Positions 53,027-60,493 of a stretch of 64,000 nt of DNA are shown piece by piece; within the stretch, counting starts at the first letter, position 1, and each line of letters begins with the position of its first letter. The notes under the pieces are model-generated. The model ran no database searches. It was not told the DNA's origin and saw nothing but the letters and a program-made list of their open reading frames with translations. This stretch comes from Pseudomonas crudilactis (GTDB lineage: Bacteria > Pseudomonadota > Gammaproteobacteria > Pseudomonadales > Pseudomonadaceae). The DNA lies in assembly GCF_013433315.1 (NCBI RefSeq), contig NZ_WXVV01000016.1, positions 62,001-126,000 on the forward strand. The letters run 5' to 3'. A program made the position numbers and the translations under genes.

Positions 53027-54736
53027 ATGCGTATCGAACCTCGTCAACTGCCTGCCACGCTGCCCTTTCTGGGTGATATTCCGCCGCTGCTGACCCGCCT
53101 GTACGCGGCGCGGGGCGTGCAGTCCGAGGCGGAGCTGGACAAGAGTCTGGCGCGGTTGATCCCGTTTCAGCAGCTCAAGGGCATCGACGCGGCGGTGGAC
53201 TTGCTGGTGACAGCGCTGGAACAACGCCAGCGCATTCTCATCGTCGGCGACTTCGATGCGGACGGCGCGACGGCCAGCACGGTTGGCATGCTTGGTTTGC
53301 GTCTGCTCGGTGCGGCGCACGTCGATTATCTGGTGCCGAACCGTTTCGAATATGGCTATGGCCTGACTCCGGAAATCGTTGAAGTCGCTTTGACTCGGGA
53401 GCCGCATTTGCTGGTCACCGTCGACAACGGCATCTCCAGCGTCGAAGGTGTGGCGGCGGCGAAAAAGGCCGGCCTCAAAGTGCTGATCACCGACCACCAT
53501 TTGCCCGGTGAAGAACTGCCGCAGGCGGATGCGTTGGTCAACCCGAACCAGCCTGGTTGCGAATTTCCGAGCAAGGCACTGGCCGGCGTCGGGGTCATTT
53601 TTTATGTGTTGATGGCGTTGCGTGCGCGCCTGCGCAGCCTCGGCTGGTACGAGAACAAGCCGCAGCCGAACATCGGTGAACTGCTCGATCTGGTGGCGCT
53701 GGGCAGCGTCGCTGACGTGGTGCCGCTGGACGCCAACAACCGGATTCTGGTGCATCAAGGCTTGGAACGGATTCGCGCCGGTCGCGCACGGCCGGGGATC
53801 AAAGCGATTCTTGAAGTGGCCAAGCGTGACGCTGCGCGCATCACCTCCACCGATCTAGGGTTTATCGTCGGGCCGCGTCTGAACGCGGCCGGGCGTCTGG
53901 ATGACATGAGCCTGGGCATCGAATGCTTGCTCACCGCCGACGCCAACCTGGCCCGGGAAATGGCCGCGCAACTGGACGGCATGAACCAGGATCGCAAATC
54001 CATCGAGCAGGGCATGCAGCGTGAAGCGCTGGCGCAGCTCAAGGACTTGCCGGTCGAGTCGATGCCGTTTGGTTTGTGCCTGTTCGATCCCGAGTGGCAC
54101 CAGGGTGTGATCGGCATCCTCGCTTCACGCATGAAAGAACGTTACTTCCGTCCGACCATTGCCTTTGCCGATGCGGGCGATGGTTTGCTCAAGGGCTCGG
54201 GGCGTTCGGTGCAAGGTTTCCACATTCGCGATGCCTTGAGCGTGGTAGCGGCGCAGCATCCAAACCTGATCGCCAAGTACGGTGGCCATGCAATGGCGGC
54301 CGGTCTGACCTTGCCGCAGGAGAATTTTCCGCTGTTCGCCGAGGCCTTTGACGCTGAAGTGCGTAGGCAACTTCGCGAAGACGACCTCACCGGGCGCATG
54401 CTGACCGATGGCACGCTGGCGGTCGAAGAGTTCCACCTCGAACTGGCTCGCGCGCTGCGCCACGCTGGGCCTTGGGGGCAGCACTTCCCGGAGCCGCTGT
54501 TTCATGGCGTGTTTCAGTTGGTCGAACAGCGCGTGGTCGGTGAACGACACCTGAAAGTGGTGCTGAAAAGCGAGTGCGGTTCGGTGAAGCTGGATGGCAT
54601 TGCGTTTGGTATTGACCGGGATATCTGGCCGAACCCGACGATCAAGTGGGTTGAACTGGCTTATAAGCTCGACGTTAACGAGTTTCGGGGGAATGAGACT
54701 GTTCAGTTGATGATTGCCCATATCGAACCGCGCTAA
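53027..54736 (+). CDS. recJ: Single-stranded-DNA-specific 5'-3' exonuclease RecJ
   Basis: 569 aa. DHH-family nuclease for recombination and mismatch repair. DHH motifs: IVGDFDADGATAST, VTVDNGISS, ITDHHLPGEELP, and DHHA1 GGHAMAAGLTLP. An OB-fold C-terminal domain completes it. ATG 53027, with AGAGAAG upstream. A REPIN lies behind the stop. Confidence 0.97.
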   Translation: MRIEPRQLPATLPFLGDIPPLLTRLYAARGVQSEAELDKSLARLIPFQQLKGIDAAVDLLVTALEQRQRILIVGDFDADGATASTVGMLGLRLLGAAHVDYLVPNRFEYGYGLTPEIVEVALTREPHLLVTVDNGISSVEGVAAAKKAGLKVLITDHHLPGEELPQADALVNPNQPGCEFPSKALAGVGVIFYVLMALRARLRSLGWYENKPQPNIGELLDLVALGSVADVVPLDANNRILVHQGLERIRAGRARPGIKAILEVAKRDAARITSTDLGFIVGPRLNAAGRLDDMSLGIECLLTADANLAREMAAQLDGMNQDRKSIEQGMQREALAQLKDLPVESMPFGLCLFDPEWHQGVIGILASRMKERYFRPTIAFADAGDGLLKGSGRSVQGFHIRDALSVVAAQHPNLIAKYGGHAMAAGLTLPQENFPLFAEAFDAEVRRQLREDDLTGRMLTDGTLAVEEFHLELARALRHAGPWGQHFPEPLFHGVFQLVEQRVVGERHLKVVLKSECGSVKLDGIAFGIDRDIWPNPTIKWVELAYKLDVNEFRGNETVQLMIAHIEPR

Positions 54737-54740
54737 GTCC

Positions 54741-54826
54741 TTCGCGAGCAGGCTCGCTCCCACATTTGGAATGCATATCCCCTGTGGGAGCGACGGTGCG
54801 ACGATTCGACCTGCTCGCGAGAGCGT
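54741..54826. repeat. REPIN-type inverted repeat, one arm interrupted
   Basis: Left arm TTCGCGAGCAGGCTCGCTCC. The right arm TGTGGGAGCGAC... is interrupted by GGTGCGACGATTCGAC before CTGCTCGCGA resumes. Between recJ and the Old Yellow Enzyme gene; the remaining 195 bp carry no gene. Confidence 0.8.
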
Positions 54827-55021
54827 CCTTTCACACACTGAATCACTCTGAACCCTCCCTCATCCCCGGTTGTCGACTAGGCTCTAAGCACTGCTTGATT
54901 GGCCTTGTGACGTCTTGTCGAATTTTTTGCCCGCGGGGGCGGGTGCTGCACCTTTTTCCTGTCACTCGTCGACTATTCAAACAGAACCCTGGAGCCTGCC
55001 CACTGATTTGAGAGGTGCCCC

Positions 55022-56128
55022 ATGAGTCTGCTGCTTGAACCCTTCACTCTTCGCCAACTGACCCTGCCCAACCGCATAGCCGTATCACCGATGTGCCAGT
55101 ACTCGAGCGTCGATGGCCTGGCCAACGACTGGCATCTGGTGCACCTCGGTAGTCGCGCGGTGGGTGGCGCCGGTCTGGTCTTCACCGAAGCCACGGCGGT
55201 CACCGCCGATGGGCGGATCACCGCCGAAGACCTGGGCCTGTGGAACGACGAACAAATCGAACCGCTGCAACGTATTACTCGCTTTATTACCTCCCAAGGC
55301 GCGGTTGCCGGCATTCAATTGGCCCACGCCGGGCGCAAGGCCAGCACCCATCGGCCGTGGATCGGCAAGCATGGTAGCGTCAAACCGGAGGATGGCGGCT
55401 GGACCCCGGTCGGGCCGTCGCCGATTGCTTTCGATCCGCAGCACACACAACCGAAACAGCTGGATGAAGGGCAGATCGCCGAAGTCATTCAGGCGTTTGT
55501 CGACGCCGCCAAGCGCGCGCTGAAGGCGGGTTTCAGTGTGGTCGAGGTACACGCGGCGCATGGTTATCTGCTGCATCAGTTTCTTTCGCCGCTGAGCAAT
55601 CAGCGCCGCGATCAGTACGGTGGTTCGTTTGAGAACCGCATTCGTCTGGTGCTGCAAGTCACTGAAGCGGTGAGGGCGGTCTGGCCAGAGGAGTTGCCGC
55701 TGTTTGTTCGGGTGTCGGCCACGGACTGGGTGGAAGACGGCTGGAACCCGGATGAAACCGTGGAACTGGCGCGACGCCTGCACACTCTTGGCGCGGATCT
55801 GATCGACGTGTCGTCAGGCGGCACCGCAGCCAACGCGGAGATCCCCGTCGGGCCGGGTTATCAGACGCGTTTCGCTGAACGCGTACGCAAAGAGTCGGGC
55901 ATCGCCACAGGTACCGTGGGAATGATTACCGAGCCGGCGCAGGCCGAGCATATTCTGCGCACCTGTCAGGCCGACATCATCTTCCTCGCCCGAGAGCTGC
56001 TGCGTGATCCGTACTGGCCGCTGCATGCCGACGATGATCTGGGTGGGCGCAAAGCGGTGTGGCCGGCGCAGTATCAGCGTGCGACTCATCGGGATCAGCC
56101 GATTCATGAGTCTGATTTGCGCGATTGA
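55022..56128 (+). CDS. NADH:flavin oxidoreductase, Old Yellow Enzyme family (XenA/YqjM-like)
   Basis: 368-aa FMN-binding TIM barrel that reduces activated C=C bonds and nitro compounds. The thermophilic-like subclass is suggested by the Cys in IAVSPMCQYSS; the substrate His pair is in HAAHGYLLHQF and LAHAGRK. FMN-binding: GTVGMITEP and LARELLRDPYWPL. ATG 55022 has AGAGG 8 nt upstream. Lone gene followed by a terminator. Confidence 0.95.
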   Translation: MSLLLEPFTLRQLTLPNRIAVSPMCQYSSVDGLANDWHLVHLGSRAVGGAGLVFTEATAVTADGRITAEDLGLWNDEQIEPLQRITRFITSQGAVAGIQLAHAGRKASTHRPWIGKHGSVKPEDGGWTPVGPSPIAFDPQHTQPKQLDEGQIAEVIQAFVDAAKRALKAGFSVVEVHAAHGYLLHQFLSPLSNQRRDQYGGSFENRIRLVLQVTEAVRAVWPEELPLFVRVSATDWVEDGWNPDETVELARRLHTLGADLIDVSSGGTAANAEIPVGPGYQTRFAERVRKESGIATGTVGMITEPAQAEHILRTCQADIIFLARELLRDPYWPLHADDDLGGRKAVWPAQYQRATHRDQPIHESDLRD

Positions 56129-56144
56129 GTATTAGCGATAAAGC

Positions 56145-56182
56145 AAAAAGCTCCGGTCAGTGATGGCCGGGGCTTTGTTTTT
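56145..56182 (+). terminator. Rho-independent terminator after the OYE gene
   Basis: AAAGCTCCGG pairs with CCGGGGCTTT (one G-U) around TCAGTGATGG, then TGTTTTTG. Confidence 0.85.
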
Positions 56183-56214
56183 GTCTGATGATTGTATTTT
56201 GCCTGTGCTGCCGC

Positions 56215-56309
56215 CTTCGCGAGCAAGCTCGCTCCCACATTGAATCGAAGTCGGTCATGATTTTTGTAATCGGCCGAGATCATGTGTGGGAGCGAGCTTG
56301 CTCGCGAAG
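56215..56309. repeat. REPIN-type inverted repeat
   Basis: CTTCGCGAGCAAGCTCGCTC... and ...TGTGGGAGCGAGCTTGCTCG inverted between the convergent OYE and opgD genes. Confidence 0.9.
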
Positions 56310-56333
56310 AGGTGCCCAAACGCTAGAGAATCA

Positions 56334-57962
56334 TCAAGGGTATTTGCGCTTGTCCGGCGCCGGCGGGAAGTACTGGTACAACCAGGTCTCGCTCAACGTG
56401 CGGTCATTGGTGCGGATAAACAAGCGCAGCTCCACCGGCTCAACACTGTCATTGGTCGGGTACCAGTCAAACAGGATCCGGTAACCCTTGATGTCATCCA
56501 GCACCAGCACGCTGAAATCCTGCACCTTGCCGTTCGAGCAGGTCACCACGGGCTCGATCCCGGTGCCCTGCGGCAGGCGATCGAGACCGCCGCCCGTGAA
56601 GTCCACGGCAAAACGGCGCGCCCACACCGGCGGATAGTGCTCGCCCGGTGCCCAGCCTTCGGTGAATCCGCCCATGCCGGAACGGGTCGCATGAACCCGT
56701 GCCAACGGCGTACCCACTGGCGGCAATGCGCTCCAGTAAAGCTTGTAGCCGTAGTTCAGCGAATCCCCGGCAGCGACCGGTTTTTTCGGGGTCCAGAATG
56801 CCACGATGTTGTCGAGGGTCTCGCCGGTGGTAGGAATTTCCAACAGATCGATAGAGCCTTCACCCCACGCCGTGGTCGGTTCTACCCACAGGCTCGGACG
56901 CTTGCTGTACCAGTCGACGGTGTCCTGATAGTTGGCGAATTCATGGTCGGTCTGCACCAGACCGAATCCTTTCGGATCGGTGTCGGCAAACGCATTGAAC
57001 TGCAACGTCGCCGGGTTGTTCAGCGGACGGCAGATCCACTCGCCGTTGCCGCGCCACATCGCCAGACGATCCGAGTCGTGGATCTGCGGGTGGATGGTGT
57101 CGCACATGCGGCGCTCGTGGGTGCCGCAACTGAACATACTGGTCATCGGCGAGATGCCCAATTGCTCGATTGCCGTGCGCGCATTGATGTGCGCATCGAC
57201 TTCCATCACCACGCGCTCGGCCTGGCAGTCGATGTCGAAACGGTAAGCGCCAGTGGCACTCGGCGAGTCGAGCAGGGCATACACCACAAATCGGGTGGCG
57301 TTCTTGTCCGGTGTCTCGAACCAGAACTTGGTGAAGTCAGGGAATTCTTCGCGTTTTTTCGCGTACGTGTCGATCGCCAGACCGCGCGCCGAGAGGCCAT
57401 ATTGGCCAGTGGCGTCTACCGCACGGAAATAACTGGCGCCGAGGAACGACAACACATCGTGACGATCCAGCTCCGGCGCTTTGAACAGCTTGAAGCCGGC
57501 AAAACCGAGGTCACCCTTGAGCTGCTGGGTGTCGACAGAAGTGTTTTCATAGTTGAACAGTGCCGGGCGGAAATGCACCTCGCGGGCAGTGCGCGTCTTG
57601 GCGTCGACGCTGTACATGCGCACCGGCTGACGGAATCCCATGCCGACGTGGAAGAACTGCACGTCCAGCTGCCCCTTGTTTTCCTTCCACAGCGAATGCT
57701 CGCCGTCGTAGCGGATCGCGTTGAAGTTCTGCGGGGTCATGGTCGCCAGGGTTGGCGGCAGCACCTGTTTGGTGTCCTGATAGGCGCTGCCAGCCAGTTG
57801 CTTGGCCTGGCGCTTCAGCGCTTCGAAGTCGAAGGCCTGCGCCTCGCCATCGGCGGCGCCGCCATTGGCCGCCCACGCACGGCTGGCCAGCAGGCCAGTG
57901 GCTGAAAGACCGGTGTAAGCCGCAATGGCCATGGACGCTTTGAGCAAATTCCTGCGGTGCAT
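56334..57962 (-). CDS. opgD: Glucan biosynthesis protein D (osmoregulated periplasmic glucans)
   Basis: 542 aa, MdoG/OpgD superfamily; trims or branches the periplasmic beta-glucan made by OpgGH. A Tat-type signal begins MHRRNLLKASMAIAAYTG, with the twin Arg at 3-4 and cleavage after about residue 31. The MdoG domain follows (FDFEALKRQAKQLA, PQNFNAIRYDGEHSLW, DRLAMWRGNGEWICRPLNNP). The start at 57962 gives the Tat motif at the N-terminus; an upstream extension in the same frame would bury it. Divergent from the 61-aa gene. Confidence 0.95.
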   Translation of the reverse strand: MHRRNLLKASMAIAAYTGLSATGLLASRAWAANGGAADGEAQAFDFEALKRQAKQLAGSAYQDTKQVLPPTLATMTPQNFNAIRYDGEHSLWKENKGQLDVQFFHVGMGFRQPVRMYSVDAKTRTAREVHFRPALFNYENTSVDTQQLKGDLGFAGFKLFKAPELDRHDVLSFLGASYFRAVDATGQYGLSARGLAIDTYAKKREEFPDFTKFWFETPDKNATRFVVYALLDSPSATGAYRFDIDCQAERVVMEVDAHINARTAIEQLGISPMTSMFSCGTHERRMCDTIHPQIHDSDRLAMWRGNGEWICRPLNNPATLQFNAFADTDPKGFGLVQTDHEFANYQDTVDWYSKRPSLWVEPTTAWGEGSIDLLEIPTTGETLDNIVAFWTPKKPVAAGDSLNYGYKLYWSALPPVGTPLARVHATRSGMGGFTEGWAPGEHYPPVWARRFAVDFTGGGLDRLPQGTGIEPVVTCSNGKVQDFSVLVLDDIKGYRILFDWYPTNDSVEPVELRLFIRTNDRTLSETWLYQYFPPAPDKRKYP

Positions 57963-58258
57963 AAATACAACCTGTCGTGTGCAATCCCGCGCCGTTCCTG
58001 GCACGTGCTGGATCAGAAATAACGGTTCGGACAAGCCTTCGGCCAAACGCAACGGACTATTAACAGATGCCGGCTAGCTTAAACGGTTCGCTCGCAATGC
58101 AAAATTCGTTGATTCACCGCGCCAGTGTGTCAATGAAACAAGACATGTCGGTTAAAAATCTGACAGGGCGTTCTGATTTACACGGCATATCTGCTTTTTT
58201 CGACTAATTACTCTAAAAACCGCTTTTCAGCGCCGATTTAATTTCTATTCTATGGGCA

Positions 58259-58284
58259 TGACCGGTGCGACCCATCTGACCGGT
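58259..58284. promoter_or_regulatory. Direct repeat TGACCGGT x2 upstream of the 61-aa gene
   Basis: TGACCGGT at 58259-58266 and 58277-58284, 18 bp apart, about 85-105 nt before the ATG at 58366. Spacing near two helical turns suggests a regulator-binding site. The rest of the 402-bp opgD/61-aa interval is A/T-rich with no gene. Confidence 0.35.
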
Positions 58285-58365
58285 AGGGCACACGGCGCTG
58301 CTGTAAGGGGCAGGGCGATGTGGTGTTTAAGCAATTCTTTGCAGTATTAGAGAAGGACATCGTCC

Positions 58366-58551
58366 ATGGCAAAAATCCAAGGCATCACCGACATGTTGGG
58401 CATCTTTCCTTGCCTGGGCAGCGGCCGCAAAAGACGCCGACTCAGCTCCGACGAGCTGAAACTGGTGGAGCGTTATCGAGAGCTTTCAGAAGGGGACCGG
58501 ATTGCGATGCGCTATCTGGTGGATGCGATGCGGAGTGTTTCGCGGTTTTAA
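58366..58551 (+). CDS. Small basic hypothetical protein (61 aa)
   Basis: MAKIQGITDMLGIFPCLGSG followed by a basic cluster GRKRRRL and a helical, charged tail (DELKLVERYRELSEGDRIAMRYLVDAMRSV). No known domain recognised; the tail resembles small helical regulator fragments. ATG 58366 has AAGGAC about 8 nt upstream. The stop overlaps that of the convergent 68-aa ORF. Confidence 0.7.
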   Translation: MAKIQGITDMLGIFPCLGSGRKRRRLSSDELKLVERYRELSEGDRIAMRYLVDAMRSVSRF

Positions 58552-58754
58552 CGCTGGGGTGGGCACCGTGAAAGCCATTGGGCTTTTACGGTGGCCAGGT
58601 CAATCAAATTGCCTGCGTCGGCATCGGTGATGCCGACGTGAATGGCTTTCTGAAGCTCGGCACTGTCGTTTAGTTTCAGGTAAGAGATCGCAAAGCTTTC
58701 ATCACAGGGAATCACTTCCTCAATCTGAGGAAATTTGAGAACAGTTCTACTCAT
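58548..58754 (-). CDS. Antitoxin-like small protein (68 aa), no toxin partner
   Basis: The sequence ends in a pattern seen in RelB/ParD-type antitoxins (LQKAIHVGITDADAGNLIDL then VKAQWLSRC) after an acidic N-terminal half. No RelE-type partner is adjacent; the next gene on this strand is convergent. ATG 58754. It may be an orphan antitoxin or an unrelated short protein; assignment is by pattern only. Confidence 0.5.
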   Translation of the reverse strand: MSRTVLKFPQIEEVIPCDESFAISYLKLNDSAELQKAIHVGITDADAGNLIDLATVKAQWLSRCPPQR

Positions 58755-58785
58755 CTGAATTCAACTCGCTAGAGGTGACACGCTA

Positions 58786-58828
58786 AACCTGTGGCGAGGG
58801 AGCTAGCTTCCTCGCCACAGGTTTTTTG
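58786..58828. terminator. Strong bidirectional-looking terminator, REP-like
   Basis: AACCTGTGGCGAGG and CCTCGCCACAGGTT form a 14-bp stem with loop GAGCTAGCTT and a TTTTTTG run. It ends 11 nt before the BRO gene's stop on the other strand and may terminate that gene too. Confidence 0.8.
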
Positions 58829-58839
58829 TTCACTGGAGT

Positions 58840-59352
58840 TTAGCGACAAGTCCCCTGAACCGGATACGGCCGCTGGCCGTGCATCAACTCTGGTACATCC
58901 CGCCATTTGACCCACGCCTGCTGCTGCCAGTGCAGCAGTGGCACGGTGACGCCTGCCCAGTGCATCGAACGCAGACTTGGGTGGTTTTCCACTGGACTTG
59001 AATGGGTTTCACGCAGCATCGGGATGACTTCATGGCTCAACCACTGGCGCAGGTGACGGTTTTCCGGGACGAAGTGATGGACGAGCAGGGCGAACAGGCC
59101 GGACTCGCTGACCATCGCGCAATCGATGATTTCGCCGTCCCGACGCAGAAGGACATGGCGACGCTGGTCGGGATCGAGTTTCATGGTGAGGCGCTCGTTT
59201 AGCGGATAGCCCATCAGGCGACCGAGATCTTGCACGCAGAACCAGGCTTCGTGGTCTTGCATGAAGGTGTGGAGGAAGCGGTTGTGGCGGGTGAAGATGG
59301 TGGGGGTGAAGAAAGCGGAGGTTTCAGAAGGAATTTGTACGTGGTTAGGCAT
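58840..59352 (-). CDS. BRO-N domain protein (phage antirepressor-like)
   Basis: 170 aa. The BRO N-terminal DNA-binding domain occupies about residues 10-115: RFLHTFMQDHEAWFCVQDLGRLMGYPLNERLTMKLD, VSESGLFALLVHHFVPENRHLRQWLSHEVIPMLRE. The C-terminal tail has no known domain. Such proteins come from phages but occur singly in Pseudomonas chromosomes. ATG 59352 has GGAG about 9 nt upstream, and the message begins with a structured region. Confidence 0.88.
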   Translation of the reverse strand: MPNHVQIPSETSAFFTPTIFTRHNRFLHTFMQDHEAWFCVQDLGRLMGYPLNERLTMKLDPDQRRHVLLRRDGEIIDCAMVSESGLFALLVHHFVPENRHLRQWLSHEVIPMLRETHSSPVENHPSLRSMHWAGVTVPLLHWQQQAWVKWRDVPELMHGQRPYPVQGTCR

Positions 59353-59373
59353 TTTTCGACTCCAATATTGAGA

Positions 59374-59504
59374 ATAGAGCCGCCACTCAAATGAGTGCGG
59401 TCACGCCGTTTTGATATTTACTCCGGCTCCGACACCGGGCCGCTGATTTCGCTGCCGAGAGAAAGCCTATCGGCTAGCAACCTACGACGCCAAGTCGGCT
59501 CTAT
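59374..59504 (-). promoter_or_regulatory. Structured leader of the BRO-N gene
   Basis: On the transcribed (minus) strand, ATAGAGCCG (59504-59496) and CGGCTCTAT (59382-59374) close a 131-nt domain with 9 perfect pairs. Inside are GCCGA/TCGGC (59454-59474) and a GC-rich segment at 59423-59442, and at the 3' side CCGCACTC-ATTT-GAGTGGCGG (59400-59380), which shares CCG with the long-range stem, so the two may be exclusive. Further upstream to 59771 I see no gene. Confidence 0.5.
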
Positions 59505-59771
59505 CGACACCTACTGTAGGAAAGCGAGCTTGTTTCTGAAGGCGGTATCTGTAGGAAATGCCTGATTTTGTAGTGTCGGCAGCAACCGACCGCCCAAGCT
59601 GTAGTTTTTCCTTTATCTATTTGGGTCCACGGAATGAACCGCATGAGTGCCATCAGGGCTAAGAGGTCGAGGCCTGCAATCCGGTAAAAATAATCCTGCG
59701 ATAAGCGGAGGTTGCAGATATCTCGATCAAGTAATACGTTGTTCCATTGAGTAATACTTTAGGGGTATGAC

Positions 59772-60017
59772 ATGTCGACGACCATGACCAGCAAGGGGCA
59801 AGTCACAATCCCCAAGCCAATTCGTGATGCTTTGCATCTTACGCCGGGCTCGGCCATTGAGTTCAGCGTCAACGATCATGGCGAAGTGGTTCTGCATAGT
59901 GCTAAGCGCGAATCGGGAAAAGCGCGAACTCCTGATCGATTTGATGCCGTAAGGGGCAAAGCCGATATCAAATGGCGAACCGATGATTTGATGGCCTTGC
60001 TCCGAGGGGATGATTGA
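59772..60017 (+). CDS. AbrB/MazE-fold antitoxin
   Basis: 81 aa. SpoVT-AbrB swapped-hairpin domain at the N-terminus (MTSKGQVTIPKPIRDALHLTPGSAIEFSVNDHGEVVL), then a disordered toxin-binding tail ending WRTDDLMALLRGDD. ATG 59772 with AGGGG 7 nt upstream. Its TGA overlaps the ATG of the PIN toxin gene by one base, typical of toxin-antitoxin operons. It probably represses its own operon. Confidence 0.92.
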   Translation: MSTTMTSKGQVTIPKPIRDALHLTPGSAIEFSVNDHGEVVLHSAKRESGKARTPDRFDAVRGKADIKWRTDDLMALLRGDD

Positions 60018-60418
60018 TGGTGCTGGTCGATACGAATGTGTTGATTGATGTGCTCGAAGACGATCCGGTCTGGGCCGATTGGTCGATTCAGCAACTTCGT
60101 GCTCAATCACTGATCCATGAGTTAGCCATCAACCCGATAGTTTATGCAGAGCTATCACAGACATTTTCGACGTTTGAGGCATTGGACGGAGTAGTGAGTC
60201 AACTGGGATTGGTCATGCAGGAGATTCCTAGACCCGCACTGTTTTTAGCTGGTAAGGCCTTCGTGAAGTATCGGAAGGTTGGCGGTGGAAAGCATAATGT
60301 TCTGGCGGATTTTTTCATCGGAGCACATGCGGCCGTAAAAAAATTACCCTTGTTGACGAGAGACTCCAAGCGTTACCGCACTTATTTCCCTTCAGTCGAA
60401 TTGATAACGCCGTCCTGA
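60017..60418 (+). CDS. vapC: PIN-domain ribonuclease toxin (VapC-like)
   Basis: 133 aa. Acidic PIN residues: Asp in MVLVDTNVLIDVL, Glu in NPIVYAELSQTF, and Asp in NVLADFFIGAHA; the final acidic position lies in TRDSKRY. In this family the toxin cleaves tRNA or rRNA and is held by the antitoxin. ATG 60017 follows GAGGGG 7 nt upstream and overlaps the antitoxin stop. Followed by a terminator. Confidence 0.93.
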   Translation: MVLVDTNVLIDVLEDDPVWADWSIQQLRAQSLIHELAINPIVYAELSQTFSTFEALDGVVSQLGLVMQEIPRPALFLAGKAFVKYRKVGGGKHNVLADFFIGAHAAVKKLPLLTRDSKRYRTYFPSVELITPS

Positions 60419-60452
60419 GCTTATGGATTGCTACACGACGTGCGGTCTCGCA

Positions 60453-60488
60453 AATCGCCCCGGTTACAATGAACCTACCGGGGCGATT
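60453..60488. terminator. Hairpin between vapC and the permease gene
   Basis: AATCGCCCCGGT pairs with ACCGGGGCGATT around TACAATGAACCT. Short T/A-rich flanks; serves the two convergent genes. Confidence 0.75.
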
Positions 60489-60493
60489 CTGCT

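Noticed and set aside
53356..53789. Minus-strand short frames within recJ
   Set aside because: Shadows of the DHH-domain coding sequence, no start context.
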